Assembly (NCBI RefSeq): GCF_014145675.1
Contig: NZ_JACGZW010000006.1
Span: 186,001-250,000, forward strand
Origin: Amycolatopsis dendrobii
Lineage (GTDB): Bacteria > Actinomycetota > Actinomycetes > Mycobacteriales > Pseudonocardiaceae
Direction of reading: 5' to 3'
DNA length: 64,000 bases
Shown piece by piece: positions 1-7,675 of this stretch. The position numbers were made by a program, and so were the translations under genes. The notes under the pieces are model-generated. The model did not search any database, had not been told where the DNA came from, and saw only the letters and a list, made by a program, of their open reading frames with translations. Every line of letters begins with the position of its first letter. Position 1 is the stretch's first letter.

Positions 1-319
1 TGCGCTGCCCCAGGTTCCGCGGGCCGAGTTCGTCGATCGTGGACGAAAGATCCAGCAGCGGCCGCACGACCCAGGACACCAGCGGACGCCACGCGCGAAT
101 CGCCAGCACGACGACAGCGACCAGCGGCAGGAACCACCAGATCGTGCCCAGCGGGTCACGGCAGCCGGTGCCGCGCGGGCAGAACGATTGGTCCGCATAG
201 GTCCCGAGCACCATGGCCAGGCCCTTCCCGACGGGGTACGCCAGCACCAGCGCGACCAGCAGCCCGCCGAGGAACACCAGCTCGATGCGACCGCGGAGCG
301 AGCCTCGGGCCCGTTTCAG
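1..319 (-). CDS. Sensor histidine kinase, N-terminal part (cut by window edge)
   Basis: Membrane sensor kinase, partner of the response regulator that precedes it on the same strand. Translation shows a basic N-terminus, a first membrane helix (ELVFLGGLLVALVLAYPVG), a short outside loop with two cysteines (FCPRGTGC), a second helix (WWFLPLVAVVVLAI) and the start of a HAMP linker (RPLLDLSSTIDELGPRN). The histidine and ATPase domains lie beyond base 1. The frame overlaps the regulator stop codon, but I see no ATG, GTG or TTG there. A CTG overlapping the TGA (CTGA) is the only start that keeps the first helix, so the start is uncertain. Confidence 0.85.
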   Translation of the reverse strand, partial: MKRARGSLRGRIELVFLGGLLVALVLAYPVGKGLAMVLGTYADQSFCPRGTGCRDPLGTIWWFLPLVAVVVLAIRAWRPLVSWVVRPLLDLSSTIDELGPRNLGQR

Positions 320-975
320 GTAGCCAAACGGTAGCCAGCTCCGGGAACGGTGTGGACTATCGGCGGCGGGCCGAGCTTCTTCCGCAGCGTCATGACCGTC
401 ATCCGCACTGTGTTCGTGAACGGATCGGCGTGTTCGTCCCATGCCTTCTCCAGCAGCTCTTCCGGGCTGACAACCCGCTCCTCGGCTCGCAGCAGCACCT
501 CCAGCACGGCGAACTCCTTGGGAGACAAGGACAATGGCCGACCGTCCCGCGACGCGAACCGCTTCGCCGGGTCCAGCTCGACACCCGCCCCGTGCAGCAC
601 CGGCGGCAACGAGGGCCGGGCCCGCCTCGCCAGCGCGTGCACCCTGGCGACGAGTTCGGCGAACGCGAACGGCTTCGTCAGATAATCGTCCGCGCCGAGA
701 CCGAGCCCCTCGACCCGGTCGCGAATACCCGCCGCGGCGGTCAGCATCAGCACCCGGGTCTCGCCACCGTCGCCGGCGATTCTGCGGCAGATCTCGTCGC
801 CGTGCACCCGCGGCAGGTCACGGTCGAGCAGCACCACGTCATACCGATGGACGGCGACGCGTTCGAGCGCGGCATCGCCGTCGTAGCAGACGTCGACTGC
901 CATGCCCAGATGCCGCAAGCCTTCCGTGACGGAGTCGGCCAGCATCCGCTCGTCTTCGGCCACGAGCACTCGCAT
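316..975 (-). CDS. OmpR/PhoB-family response regulator
   Basis: Transcription factor of a two-component system, 219 aa, normal length for the family. The receiver domain (about residues 1-115) has the acidic pocket near D8, the phosphoacceptor D51 (VVLLDRDLP), T79 and K101 (LTKPF). The winged-helix DNA-binding domain spans about 125-219 and ends GAGYRLAT. The kinase follows with a small overlap, so the two are co-transcribed. Nothing here identifies the signal. The MptB-like gene is divergent and its upstream region is shared, so it could be a target, but that is only position. Confidence 0.93.
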   Translation of the reverse strand: MRVLVAEDERMLADSVTEGLRHLGMAVDVCYDGDAALERVAVHRYDVVLLDRDLPRVHGDEICRRIAGDGGETRVLMLTAAAGIRDRVEGLGLGADDYLTKPFAFAELVARVHALARRARPSLPPVLHGAGVELDPAKRFASRDGRPLSLSPKEFAVLEVLLRAEERVVSPEELLEKAWDEHADPFTNTVRMTVMTLRKKLGPPPIVHTVPGAGYRLAT

Positions 976-1076
976 TCAGCTTCTCCTCACGAGCGCCAGT
1001 ACAACGCCGGGCGGATAAAGACCGGATAAACGCCGATCTTAACTGCCCGGGATCATCCGCTGACTAGACCTGCGGA

Positions 1077-3320
1077 ATGATCTTCGCCGGGAAACGCGCG
1101 TCTCATGCACGGTTCGCTGCGGCGGGCGGCTCTGTCACGAGAATTTGGCCTGCCGCGCGGTTCCAGCGCGGCGCACGGCCCGGGTCGAGTGCGCGAGTTC
1201 AGCCTCGTGCACTGCTCAAGCCGGACGGATCCGCCTCGCAGATCACGCCAGTCAGCCGGGTCGCGGTCGCCACGTCCGGTCCATCGTCCAGGCCGCCCGC
1301 AGTGGCCGGGAGCGCTGGACGGCTCACATCGGCTGCTCAGTCCGGCCCCTCGGCGCGACCTGGGTCCCTTGCGCTGCCCGGATTCGTCGCATGGCTCGGG
1401 CTGATCGCACGGGTCTGGCCCGTCACACGAGTCGCCGGGAAACGCGCGTCCGTCCCGAAGCTCGCTGGAAGACACACGCCGACCTCAGCGCGTGCGGGAA
1501 TGCGTGGCTTCGCAGCGAGATCTTTCGGAGCGAACGCGTCTGTCACCGTGCCCGCCGGGATGCGCGGGTCCGCACCAGCGCTCGCCGGAGGAGACGCGTC
1601 CGCCTCGGCGCGCTCCAGGAAACGCGCCTTGACGGCCCGGTTTCCCCGATGGGAAGCGTCTGCCGTTGGGCTCGCCGGGTCGATACTGGTTTCGCTCGGC
1701 GCGTTCGGCGCGGGCGCGACGTTGCGGCATGATCCCGTGCTGTCGGGAACCGTGTTCAGCATCGTGCGCTTCGGCCATGGCCGCCTGCTGGCGACCGTTG
1801 TTGTCTATCTCGGCATTTTCCTCCTGGTGTCAGCTTGGGTCCGATTAGGACATTCCGCGCGCGCGGGCCAGGCGAACGCGCGGAAGATCGTGCGGACCAC
1901 CTGGATGTGGTGCGTACCGCTGCTCTGTGCGCCGCCGTTGTTCAGCACGGACCTGTACACGTATCTCGCACAGGGCGTGGTGGCGCACGCCGGATTCGAT
2001 CCCTACACCCGCGTTGCGGCTGATTTTCCGGGACCGATCACCGACAACGCGGCGGGCGGCTGGCTTCGTGTTCCGTCGCCCTATGGTCCGTTGCATATCT
2101 TGATCGTGAAAAGCGTCCTCTCGGTGACTGGTGACAACGTGATTCTCGGGGCGCTGCTGACCCGCCTTGCCATGACGGCGGGTCTGGCGCTGATGTGCGT
2201 CGCTGTGCCGATCTTGTGCCGGCAGCTGGGCTCGCGGCCGGAATGTGCGCTGTGGATGGCAGTCGCGAACCCGTTGACGGTGCTGTGCGTGGTTTCAGGA
2301 GGGCACAACGATTTACTGATGATCGGGCTCTTGAGTGCGGGCGCTGCGCTGGTGATCACCACTGTACCAGGATTGGGGTTCGTCTTGGTAGCACTTGCCG
2401 CAGCAGTGAAGGCTCCGGCGGCAGTGGCGTTGCCGTTTCTCTTGTGGGAGTGGGCCCGCCGTCGCTCTGGCGGGCGGACTTCTGTTCGAGGCTATGGATT
2501 CACGCTCGTCGCCACAGTGTCCATTGTGGTCAGTACGATGGGCCTGTGCAGCGTCGCCGCAGGGGTCAGCCTCGGGTGGATAGGTGCGTTGAGCGGAAAT
2601 TCAGTGCTCGAACCATGGCTCTCGGCCTCGACTTCGGCCGGGAAAATCGTGGGCCTTCTGACAGGCGATCCCGCGGCAGCCGTTGCGGTGAGCCGGATTG
2701 CGGGCTGCGTCGTACTCGTGGCTGTGGTCGCCTGGCTGTGGTGGCGTTCGCGAGCCGGCGGCGCGGACGCGGTGCGCGGAGCTGCTGCGGCTTTATTCGT
2801 GACCGTTGTGCTGGCCCCGGTGGCTCTTCCCTGGTATTTCACGTGGCCGTTGGTTCTGGGAAGCGCTGCTGCGTGGCCTGTTTCCCGGGTCGCCGTTGCG
2901 GCTGCTGCGTCCACGTGGCTGGTGGTCAGCACTCATCCTGACGGGAAAAGCCTGCTGCCGCCATGGGGATTCGCGGTGCTGGCGGTGGCGTCGGTCGTCG
3001 TGGGCATGCTGACCATGCGCGGGAAGTTCGCACTCCTGGGTGACGTTGGCGCTGGTAGAGTGGTGGCATCAACCTTCGAAGGTTCTTCTTTACCCATCAA
3101 TGGATTTCTTGCCATTCGCGCGAAACTGCATGCCGGTTTGAGCGTGGCGCTCAAGAGTCGCGGCTGTGTCGCTGTTGCTGCGCCGCGATCCGCCCAAGTG
3201 GAGAGGTACAGCTGCCGCGAGGAACAACGCGGGTGCTTGGCTGAGCCGGGCGTGGCACGACCGTCGTGTGGGCGCGGGTGCGGGCGCACCCGCACGACGG
3301 GGCCAGCCACGCCTGACTGA
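1077..3320 (+). CDS. MptB-like polyprenol-phosphomannose-dependent mannosyltransferase (GT-C)
   Basis: Multi-spanning membrane glycosyltransferase resembling the actinobacterial MptB/DUF2029 group, which adds alpha-1,6-mannose from polyprenyl-phosphomannose outside the membrane. Family marks are DLYTYLAQGVVAHAGFDPY, the first-loop acidic region of GT-C enzymes, then SPYGPLH and a GGHNDLL loop. The membrane core covers about residues 194-650. The 747-aa reading frame is longer than the usual 500-600. The first 190 residues are basic, Ala/Ser-rich and degenerately repetitive (GKRAS, AGMRG), and the last 100 have no membrane helix. Alternative starts are M142 (base 1500) and M162 (base 1560). 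No start has a good ribosome-binding site, so both ends are doubtful. Confidence 0.72.
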   Translation: MIFAGKRASHARFAAAGGSVTRIWPAARFQRGARPGSSARVQPRALLKPDGSASQITPVSRVAVATSGPSSRPPAVAGSAGRLTSAAQSGPSARPGSLALPGFVAWLGLIARVWPVTRVAGKRASVPKLAGRHTPTSARAGMRGFAARSFGANASVTVPAGMRGSAPALAGGDASASARSRKRALTARFPRWEASAVGLAGSILVSLGAFGAGATLRHDPVLSGTVFSIVRFGHGRLLATVVVYLGIFLLVSAWVRLGHSARAGQANARKIVRTTWMWCVPLLCAPPLFSTDLYTYLAQGVVAHAGFDPYTRVAADFPGPITDNAAGGWLRVPSPYGPLHILIVKSVLSVTGDNVILGALLTRLAMTAGLALMCVAVPILCRQLGSRPECALWMAVANPLTVLCVVSGGHNDLLMIGLLSAGAALVITTVPGLGFVLVALAAAVKAPAAVALPFLLWEWARRRSGGRTSVRGYGFTLVATVSIVVSTMGLCSVAAGVSLGWIGALSGNSVLEPWLSASTSAGKIVGLLTGDPAAAVAVSRIAGCVVLVAVVAWLWWRSRAGGADAVRGAAAALFVTVVLAPVALPWYFTWPLVLGSAAAWPVSRVAVAAAASTWLVVSTHPDGKSLLPPWGFAVLAVASVVVGMLTMRGKFALLGDVGAGRVVASTFEGSSLPINGFLAIRAKLHAGLSVALKSRGCVAVAAPRSAQVERYSCREEQRGCLAEPGVARPSCGRGCGRTRTTGPATPD
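3261..3300. terminator. Large GC-rich hairpin at the 3' end of the MptB-like frame
   Basis: Outer arms CCGTCGTG/CACGACGG and an inner GCGGGTGC/GCACCCGC pair form a compound stem. It lies inside the last 20 codons of the frame, which makes it likely that the annotated C-terminus includes termination DNA. There is no U-tract. Confidence 0.45.
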
Positions 3321-3426
3321 GCGGGCGTCGCTGCCGAGCTGACCCGGGTCGCCGGGGCGGCACCGGGCCCGCGGGGATCGGAATAGCTCCACGCGCAGCC
3401 AGTCATGGGAATGACAGGGCCACGCT

Positions 3427-3580
3427 CCATCAGCACGGCCACAGCACGACCAAAACCCATCAAGCATGGCCGGGACACGACCGAACTCCATCAGGCACGG
3501 CCGGAACACGAGCAAACTCCGCCAGACACGACCGGAACAGGACCAAACCCCATCAGGCACAGGCAGACCACCGCCAAGCT
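3427..3580. repeat. 31-bp tandem repeat, five degenerate copies
   Basis: Units start at 3427 (30 bp), 3457, 3488, 3519 and 3550 (31 bp each). They begin CCATCAGGCACGGCC and continue GGAACACGACCAAACT, with a few substitutions per copy. There are no unique spacers, so this is a minisatellite and not a CRISPR. The period is not a multiple of three, so a coding repeat is unlikely. It fills most of the 296-bp gap (3321-3616) between the convergent mannosyltransferase and SRPBCC genes. I see no gene in that gap. Confidence 0.88.
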
Positions 3581-3616
3581 CCAGAGAGGAGAGCGCAGAG
3601 GCAACTACGAGAGAGC

Positions 3617-4111
3617 TCAATCCAGCGAAACCGCGACTTCTTCCAGCGCGTCCATCGACTCCTGCATGCCACCCTCCATACCGGACTCCAGGATGGCGTC
3701 GCGGAGTTCCTTGGTGTGCGTTTCGGTCAGGATGGTCACGGTGGTGCGGTCGCCCGATTCGGCGAAGGTCACGGTGACCACGGGGGCGTCGACGTCCAAG
3801 GCTCCTGGGGTTTCGTAGACCTCGGTATGGACCAGGCGTTCGTTGGGGACTATCTCTCGATATTCGCCGTGAAAGGCGACCTCGAAATTGCCGTTCGCGA
3901 GCATCACGTAGCGCCATTGGCCACCGACGCGCAGATCGATGTCCACGGACGTCACGGTGCCCCGTTTGCCTGCCCACCAGCGTTTCACCAGGTCGGGCGT
4001 GGTCCAGGCGCGGTAGACGTGCTGTCGCGGGGCGGCGAAGTCGCGGGTGATCAGGATCTGGTCGTCAGCGGGCAGCGTCACCTTCGCCGTGCCGGTCGTC
4101 GTGTCAGTCAT
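3617..4111 (-). CDS. SRPBCC (AHSA1-type) domain protein
   Basis: Small cytoplasmic protein of 164 aa with the START/Bet v1-like fold of the activator-of-Hsp90-ATPase group. Marks are the opening ITRDFAAPRQHVYRAWTTP, the WWAGKRG loop and the closing EGGMQESMDALEE helix. Its ATG lies inside the 3' end of the ArsR gene (8-bp overlap), so the two are translationally coupled. ArsR plus SRPBCC pairs are common in actinobacteria. The ligand or client of the SRPBCC member is generally unknown and cannot be told from the sequence. Confidence 0.9.
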   Translation of the reverse strand: MTDTTTGTAKVTLPADDQILITRDFAAPRQHVYRAWTTPDLVKRWWAGKRGTVTSVDIDLRVGGQWRYVMLANGNFEVAFHGEYREIVPNERLVHTEVYETPGALDVDAPVVTVTFAESGDRTTVTILTETHTKELRDAILESGMEGGMQESMDALEEVAVSLD

Positions 4112-4451
4112 GGGCTTCCTCCTCGGTCGGGTCCATTTCTTCCAGCACGGCGTCCAGCGATGCGAACCGTTCCTCCCAGGAGCGTTCGTAGCGGCGGACC
4201 CAGTCGTGAATGGGCTTGAGGGCGCGGCCGTTCAGGCGGTAGAGGCGTTGCCTGCCCTCGTCCCGCACCTCGACCGCGCCTACCTCGCGCAGGACTCGCA
4301 GGTGTTTCGACACTTGCGGCTGGCCTAAGCCCAGCGCGCGGACCAGGTCGTTCACTGGGCGTTCGCCCTCGGCGAGGACGTCCAGGATTTCCCGGCGCCG
4401 TGGTTCGGCGACGGCGTTGAAGACGTCCGCGGTGGTTGCTGCCCGTGCCAT
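4104..4451 (-). CDS. ArsR-family transcriptional regulator
   Basis: Winged-helix repressor of 115 aa. It opens with the typical DVFNAVAEPRRREILDVLA helix and then VSKHLRVLREVGAVEV as helix-turn-helix. No metal-binding cysteine pair (ELCVCDL type) is present, so it is probably a non-metal ArsR of the SRPBCC-linked group. It is the first gene of a two-gene operon and likely represses itself through the inverted repeat just upstream. Confidence 0.93.
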   Translation of the reverse strand: MARAATTADVFNAVAEPRRREILDVLAEGERPVNDLVRALGLGQPQVSKHLRVLREVGAVEVRDEGRQRLYRLNGRALKPIHDWVRRYERSWEERFASLDAVLEEMDPTEEEAHD

Positions 4452-4459
4452 GCGGCAAT

Positions 4460-4473
4460 CATATGCCGATATG
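4460..4473. promoter_or_regulatory. Candidate ArsR operator, CATAT-N4-ATATG
   Basis: A perfect inverted repeat with 5-bp arms and GCCG centre lies 8 bp upstream of the arsR start codon. It is an AT-rich island in very GC-rich DNA and overlaps the expected -10 region. Assignment to the ArsR protein is by position only. Confidence 0.4.
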
Positions 4474-4481
4474 GGTATGCG

Positions 4482-5072
4482 TCAAGAGGCTGGGCGGGCG
4501 CGGACGTGGAAGCGTTCTCCTTGCGGACCGAACAGGGCCAGGACCTCACAGACCTCGTCCCCCGCGTTGCCGAACCAGTGCGGGACGTGGGTGTCGAACT
4601 CGGCGACCTCGCCTGGACGGAGGACCACGTCGTGTTCGCCGAGCATCAGGCGCAGTTGTCCGGATAGGACGTACATCCACTCGTACCCCTCGTGGACCCG
4701 CTGGTCCGGGGGTTCTGCGGAGCGCTCCGGCGGGAGGATCATCTTGTACGCGCGCAGACCGCCTGGGCGGCGGGTGAGCGGCAGGTAGGTGCGGCCGTGC
4801 CGGACGAATGGTTTCGGGTGCAGGCGCGGGTCGCCGGTCGGGGGTGCGCCGACCAGTTCGTCCAGCGGGACCTGGTAGGCGCGGGCCAGAGCGAGCAGCA
4901 GTTCCAGGGTCGGTTTGCGCTGGCCGGCCTCGAGCCGGGACAGGGTGCTCACCGAGATGCCGGTCGTTTCCGAGAGGCCGGTCAGCGTCGCGTTGCGTTG
5001 TTTGCGCAGGGCGCGCAGCCTCGGGCCGACCGCGTGCAGGACCTCGCCGAGGCCCTGGTCGTCTTCGCTCAT
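4482..5072 (-). CDS. XRE-family regulator with C-terminal cupin domain
   Basis: DNA-binding regulator of 196 aa. An N-terminal helix-turn-helix (about residues 15-70, LTGLSETTGISVSTLSRLEAG) is followed by a cupin barrel (about 110-190, YEWMYVLSGQLRLMLGEHD and HVPHWFGN) that probably senses a small molecule. The start at 5072 (MSEDDQGLGE) is chosen because the helix-turn-helix follows at normal distance. The frame stays open upstream but reads through the divergent promoter. It sits back to back with the oxidoreductase/methyltransferase fusion and is its likely regulator. Confidence 0.88.
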   Translation of the reverse strand: MSEDDQGLGEVLHAVGPRLRALRKQRNATLTGLSETTGISVSTLSRLEAGQRKPTLELLLALARAYQVPLDELVGAPPTGDPRLHPKPFVRHGRTYLPLTRRPGGLRAYKMILPPERSAEPPDQRVHEGYEWMYVLSGQLRLMLGEHDVVLRPGEVAEFDTHVPHWFGNAGDEVCEVLALFGPQGERFHVRARPAS

Positions 5073-5081
5073 GCCGGTCAA

Positions 5082-5098
5082 TTTGCCACTTCGGCAAA
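5082..5098. promoter_or_regulatory. Candidate operator TTTGCC-N5-GGCAAA in a divergent promoter
   Basis: A perfect 6-bp inverted repeat lies 10 bp upstream of the cupin-XRE start. On the plus side it abuts a possible promoter (TTGTCA at 5104, GATAGT about 16 bp later) for the fusion gene. It is the obvious place for the XRE protein to act on both genes. This is inferred from position. Confidence 0.4.
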
Positions 5099-5163
5099 GA
5101 ACTTTGTCAAGTCGGCGCGTTCTCCGGATAGTCCGGTGGCACGGGGACCGACAGGAGGACGCA

Positions 5164-6759
5164 GTGGACGAGAAGTACGACGTGGTGGTGGTCGGCGGCG
5201 GGGCGGCCGGGCTCAGCGGGGCGGTGGCGCTCGCTCGGTCGCGGCGGTCGGTGCTGGTCGTGGATTCCGGCGAACCGCGCAACGCGCCTGCCGGGCACGT
5301 GCACAACTACCTTGGCCGCGAAAGCACGCCGCCCGCCGAGTTGCTCTCGCTCGGGCGCGCGGAACTGGCCGGGTACGGCGGCGAGGTGGTCGCGCAGACG
5401 GTGACGTCGATTGCCAAGGGGGACAACGGGTTCGAGATCTCCCTGGCCGACGGGCGGCGCACGCACGCACGGCGGGTGCTGGTCGCGACCGGTCTCGTCG
5501 ACGAGCTTCCCGAGGTCGCCGGGCTGGCGGCGCGGTGGGGGCGCGACGTGCTGCATTGCCCGTACTGCCACGGCTGGGAGGTGCGCGACCGGGCGGTCGG
5601 CGTGCTCTCGACCGGTCCGATGACCGTGCACCAGGCGTTGATGTGGCGGCAGCTTACCGACGACGTGGTCGTTTTCCGGCACACGCAGAGGGATTTCGAC
5701 GAGGCTCCGCTGCTGGCTCGCGGGATCCGGATCGTGGACGGGGTGGTCGCGGCGGTCGAGGCCGAAAGCGACCAGCTGACCGGGGTGCGGCTCGAGTCAG
5801 GTGAGGTCGTGGCGCGCGAGGCATTGGCGGTCGCGGCGCCGGCCAGGACCCGGGCGGACTTTCTCGCGCCGCTCGGGATCGAGCCGGAGCCGGTGGAGTT
5901 CAACGGGTTCGTGATCGGCACGCGGGTTCCCGCGGACACCGCCGGGCGGACGTCCGTGCCCGGTTTGTGGGTGGCGGGGAACGTCACGGACATGCGGGCG
6001 CAGGTCGTCGTTTCGGCCGCGGCGGGGTTGATGGCCGGGGCGGCGATCAACGGCGAACTGGTCGAGGAGGAAGCCGCGGAAGCTGTGCGGCTGCGGGAAA
6101 GGCCGTTCTCGCACGAGATGGAGCGGGAGGTCGCGCGGGCCAACGAGCACCACGCGGAGCCGCCGCCGTTCGACCGGGCTTCCTGGGAGGAGCGGTATCG
6201 CTCGCGGGACGAGATGTGGAGCGGGCGGCCGAACGATCAGCTCGTGACCGAGGCTCGCGGCCTCGAACCGGGCCACGCGCTGGACGCCGGCTGCGGCGAG
6301 GGCGGCGACGCGCTGTGGCTCGCGCAGCAGGGCTGGCGCGTGACGGCGGTCGACTTCTCCACGACGGCCATCGAACGCGGACGCGCGCAGGCGGCGAAAC
6401 TCGGGGTGGCGGACCGGATCACGTGGGTCGCCGCGGACGTGGGCGAGTGGGCGCCGGAGTCGAAGTTCGACCTGGTGACGTCGCATTTCCTGCACATTCC
6501 GTCGGCGGCCCGGACGGTGGCGTTCGCGCGGCTCGCGGAGGCGGTGGCTCCGGGCGGGACGCTGCTGGTGGTGGGGCACGACCCCGCGGATCACCACGCC
6601 GGCCGGCCGCACATGGCGGACATGATGTTCACGGCTGAGGAAGTGGCGGAGACGTTGGATCAGTCGTGGGCTTCGGTGGCTGCGGACGTTCGCGAAAGGC
6701 CCGCGGTTGGGGCGGAGATGGTGGTCCGGGACACGGTGCTGGTGGCTCGGAAGAGGTGA
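5164..6759 (+). CDS. Fused thioredoxin-reductase-like flavoenzyme and SAM methyltransferase
   Basis: Two enzymes in one 531-aa chain. Residues 1-300 resemble a thioredoxin reductase: FAD motif GGGAAGLSG (11-19), redox pair C132-P-Y-C135 followed by HGWE, and a late FAD site LWVAGNVTD. The NADPH motif is degenerate (VGVLSTGPMTVHQA, not GxGxxA). That recalls GliT/HlmI-type dithiol oxidases, which keep CPYCHG and lose NADPH binding. After a linker, residues about 335-531 form a class I methyltransferase (motif I LDAGCGEGGD near 373), similar to TehB/thiopurine-type enzymes. The GTG start has AGGAGG 5 bp upstream. Similar fusions occur in actinobacteria; the substrate is unknown to me. Confidence 0.87.
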   Translation: MDEKYDVVVVGGGAAGLSGAVALARSRRSVLVVDSGEPRNAPAGHVHNYLGRESTPPAELLSLGRAELAGYGGEVVAQTVTSIAKGDNGFEISLADGRRTHARRVLVATGLVDELPEVAGLAARWGRDVLHCPYCHGWEVRDRAVGVLSTGPMTVHQALMWRQLTDDVVVFRHTQRDFDEAPLLARGIRIVDGVVAAVEAESDQLTGVRLESGEVVAREALAVAAPARTRADFLAPLGIEPEPVEFNGFVIGTRVPADTAGRTSVPGLWVAGNVTDMRAQVVVSAAAGLMAGAAINGELVEEEAAEAVRLRERPFSHEMEREVARANEHHAEPPPFDRASWEERYRSRDEMWSGRPNDQLVTEARGLEPGHALDAGCGEGGDALWLAQQGWRVTAVDFSTTAIERGRAQAAKLGVADRITWVAADVGEWAPESKFDLVTSHFLHIPSAARTVAFARLAEAVAPGGTLLVVGHDPADHHAGRPHMADMMFTAEEVAETLDQSWASVAADVRERPAVGAEMVVRDTVLVARKR

Positions 6760-6765
6760 CGGCTC

Positions 6766-6798
6766 CCCCGGTCTGGCTGGAACGCGGTCAGACCGGGG
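6766..6798 (+). terminator. Terminator hairpin after the fusion gene
   Basis: Perfect 10-bp arms CCCCGGTCTG/CAGACCGGGG with a 13-nt loop lie 7 bp after the stop codon. There is no U-tract, as usual for high-GC actinobacteria. Confidence 0.7.
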
Positions 6799-7193
6799 TC
6801 GGTCGCATCAAGTTGCCGAGGAACGGCGCGAAACAACCGCCGTCGACCTGGGGCGAACGACGTCGCCCGACGGCCGCGGGTCTTCGTGAGCAGTCCGCGG
6901 TCGTCGCGGAACCGGCGTTGCCGCGTGGGAAGAACGCCGCCGGTCCAGGTCGGCCGCACGCGGGCGGTCGGTGACGTTGCGGCTCACCGCGCTGGCAGAA
7001 CGGTGACCGGGTGGTATGCCTCCGACGCCGGGACGCGGGCTCGTCAGGAGACGGACGCTCGCACTGGCCGGGTACCGCCGATACCCCGGAAGCTCCGGAG
7101 CGCGGACAGATACAGCGCGGCGGTGATGCTCGGCGAAGCGGAGACGGACGTCTCCCGGAGTGACCGTCCCGATGGTCGCCTGAACCGGAGGAA
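6799..7193. other. Intergenic stretch without a supportable gene
   Basis: Open frames exist on both strands but none has a family motif, a ribosome-binding site or a normal start. They are Arg/Pro/Ser-rich, as expected for translated high-GC non-coding DNA. It may be a decayed gene. I see no clear repeat or operator in it. Confidence 0.5.
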
Positions 7194-7514
7194 TCAGGCG
7201 TGGTGCACGGATTCCACGGTGCACAGGTGCGGGTCGCTCTCGGCCAAGGACAGGGCGGCGGACAGGTGTTCGCGGCATTCCGGGGCGACGAGCATGGCCT
7301 GGAAGTCCTCGGCGCTCGCCCACTGGGCGTAGTTCACCACGCGCGTGCCGTCGATGCTCGCGTGGATGTTCGCGGACACGAAGCCGGGCTGGTGGCGGAT
7401 GACTTCCTCCGTCGCCGTCGTCAGGACATCGACTAGGGCCCGCTGCTTCTCCGGGGCGACGGTGAAGACGTTCACCAGGGTGGCGAGGTCGGCGTCGGTG
7501 CTGATGGTTGTCAT
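7194..7514 (-). CDS. Antibiotic biosynthesis monooxygenase (ABM) fold protein
   Basis: Small dimeric ferredoxin-like protein of 106 aa. It has the ABM pattern: LVNVFTVAPEKQRALVDVL as first strand and helix, QPGFVSANIHASIDGTRVVNYAQW as the central strands, and ASAEDFQAMLVAPECREHL in the last helix. The ATG has AAGGA upstream. ABM proteins include cofactor-free quinone-forming oxygenases and many of unknown role. Nothing nearby gives a substrate. Confidence 0.88.
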   Translation of the reverse strand: MTTISTDADLATLVNVFTVAPEKQRALVDVLTTATEEVIRHQPGFVSANIHASIDGTRVVNYAQWASAEDFQAMLVAPECREHLSAALSLAESDPHLCTVESVHHA

Positions 7515-7675
7515 GACGCTTCCTTACGGCAGGTTCTTGTCTCGAGTCAACAGACGACGCAGCGGGTGGCCGAGGAGCGGATGCATTTGACCCGGCCGCC
7601 CCGGCAACCCTCGGTGACCGATGAGTTTTCGTCGTTCCGCCGGTCTACCTCGTATCAAGCACACGAGGAGGACCC

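Noticed and set aside
3427..3580. Possible CRISPR array
   Set aside because: Units are directly joined with no spacers, and no cas gene is nearby.
4915..5163. Upstream extension of the flavoenzyme/methyltransferase fusion
   Set aside because: It is antisense to the cupin-XRE gene. The FAD-binding motif follows directly after the GTG at 5164, which has AGGAGG.
6808..7323. Minus-strand frame of 171 codons before the ABM gene
   Set aside because: It overlaps the ABM gene in another frame, is Arg/Pro/Ser-rich and has no ribosome-binding site.
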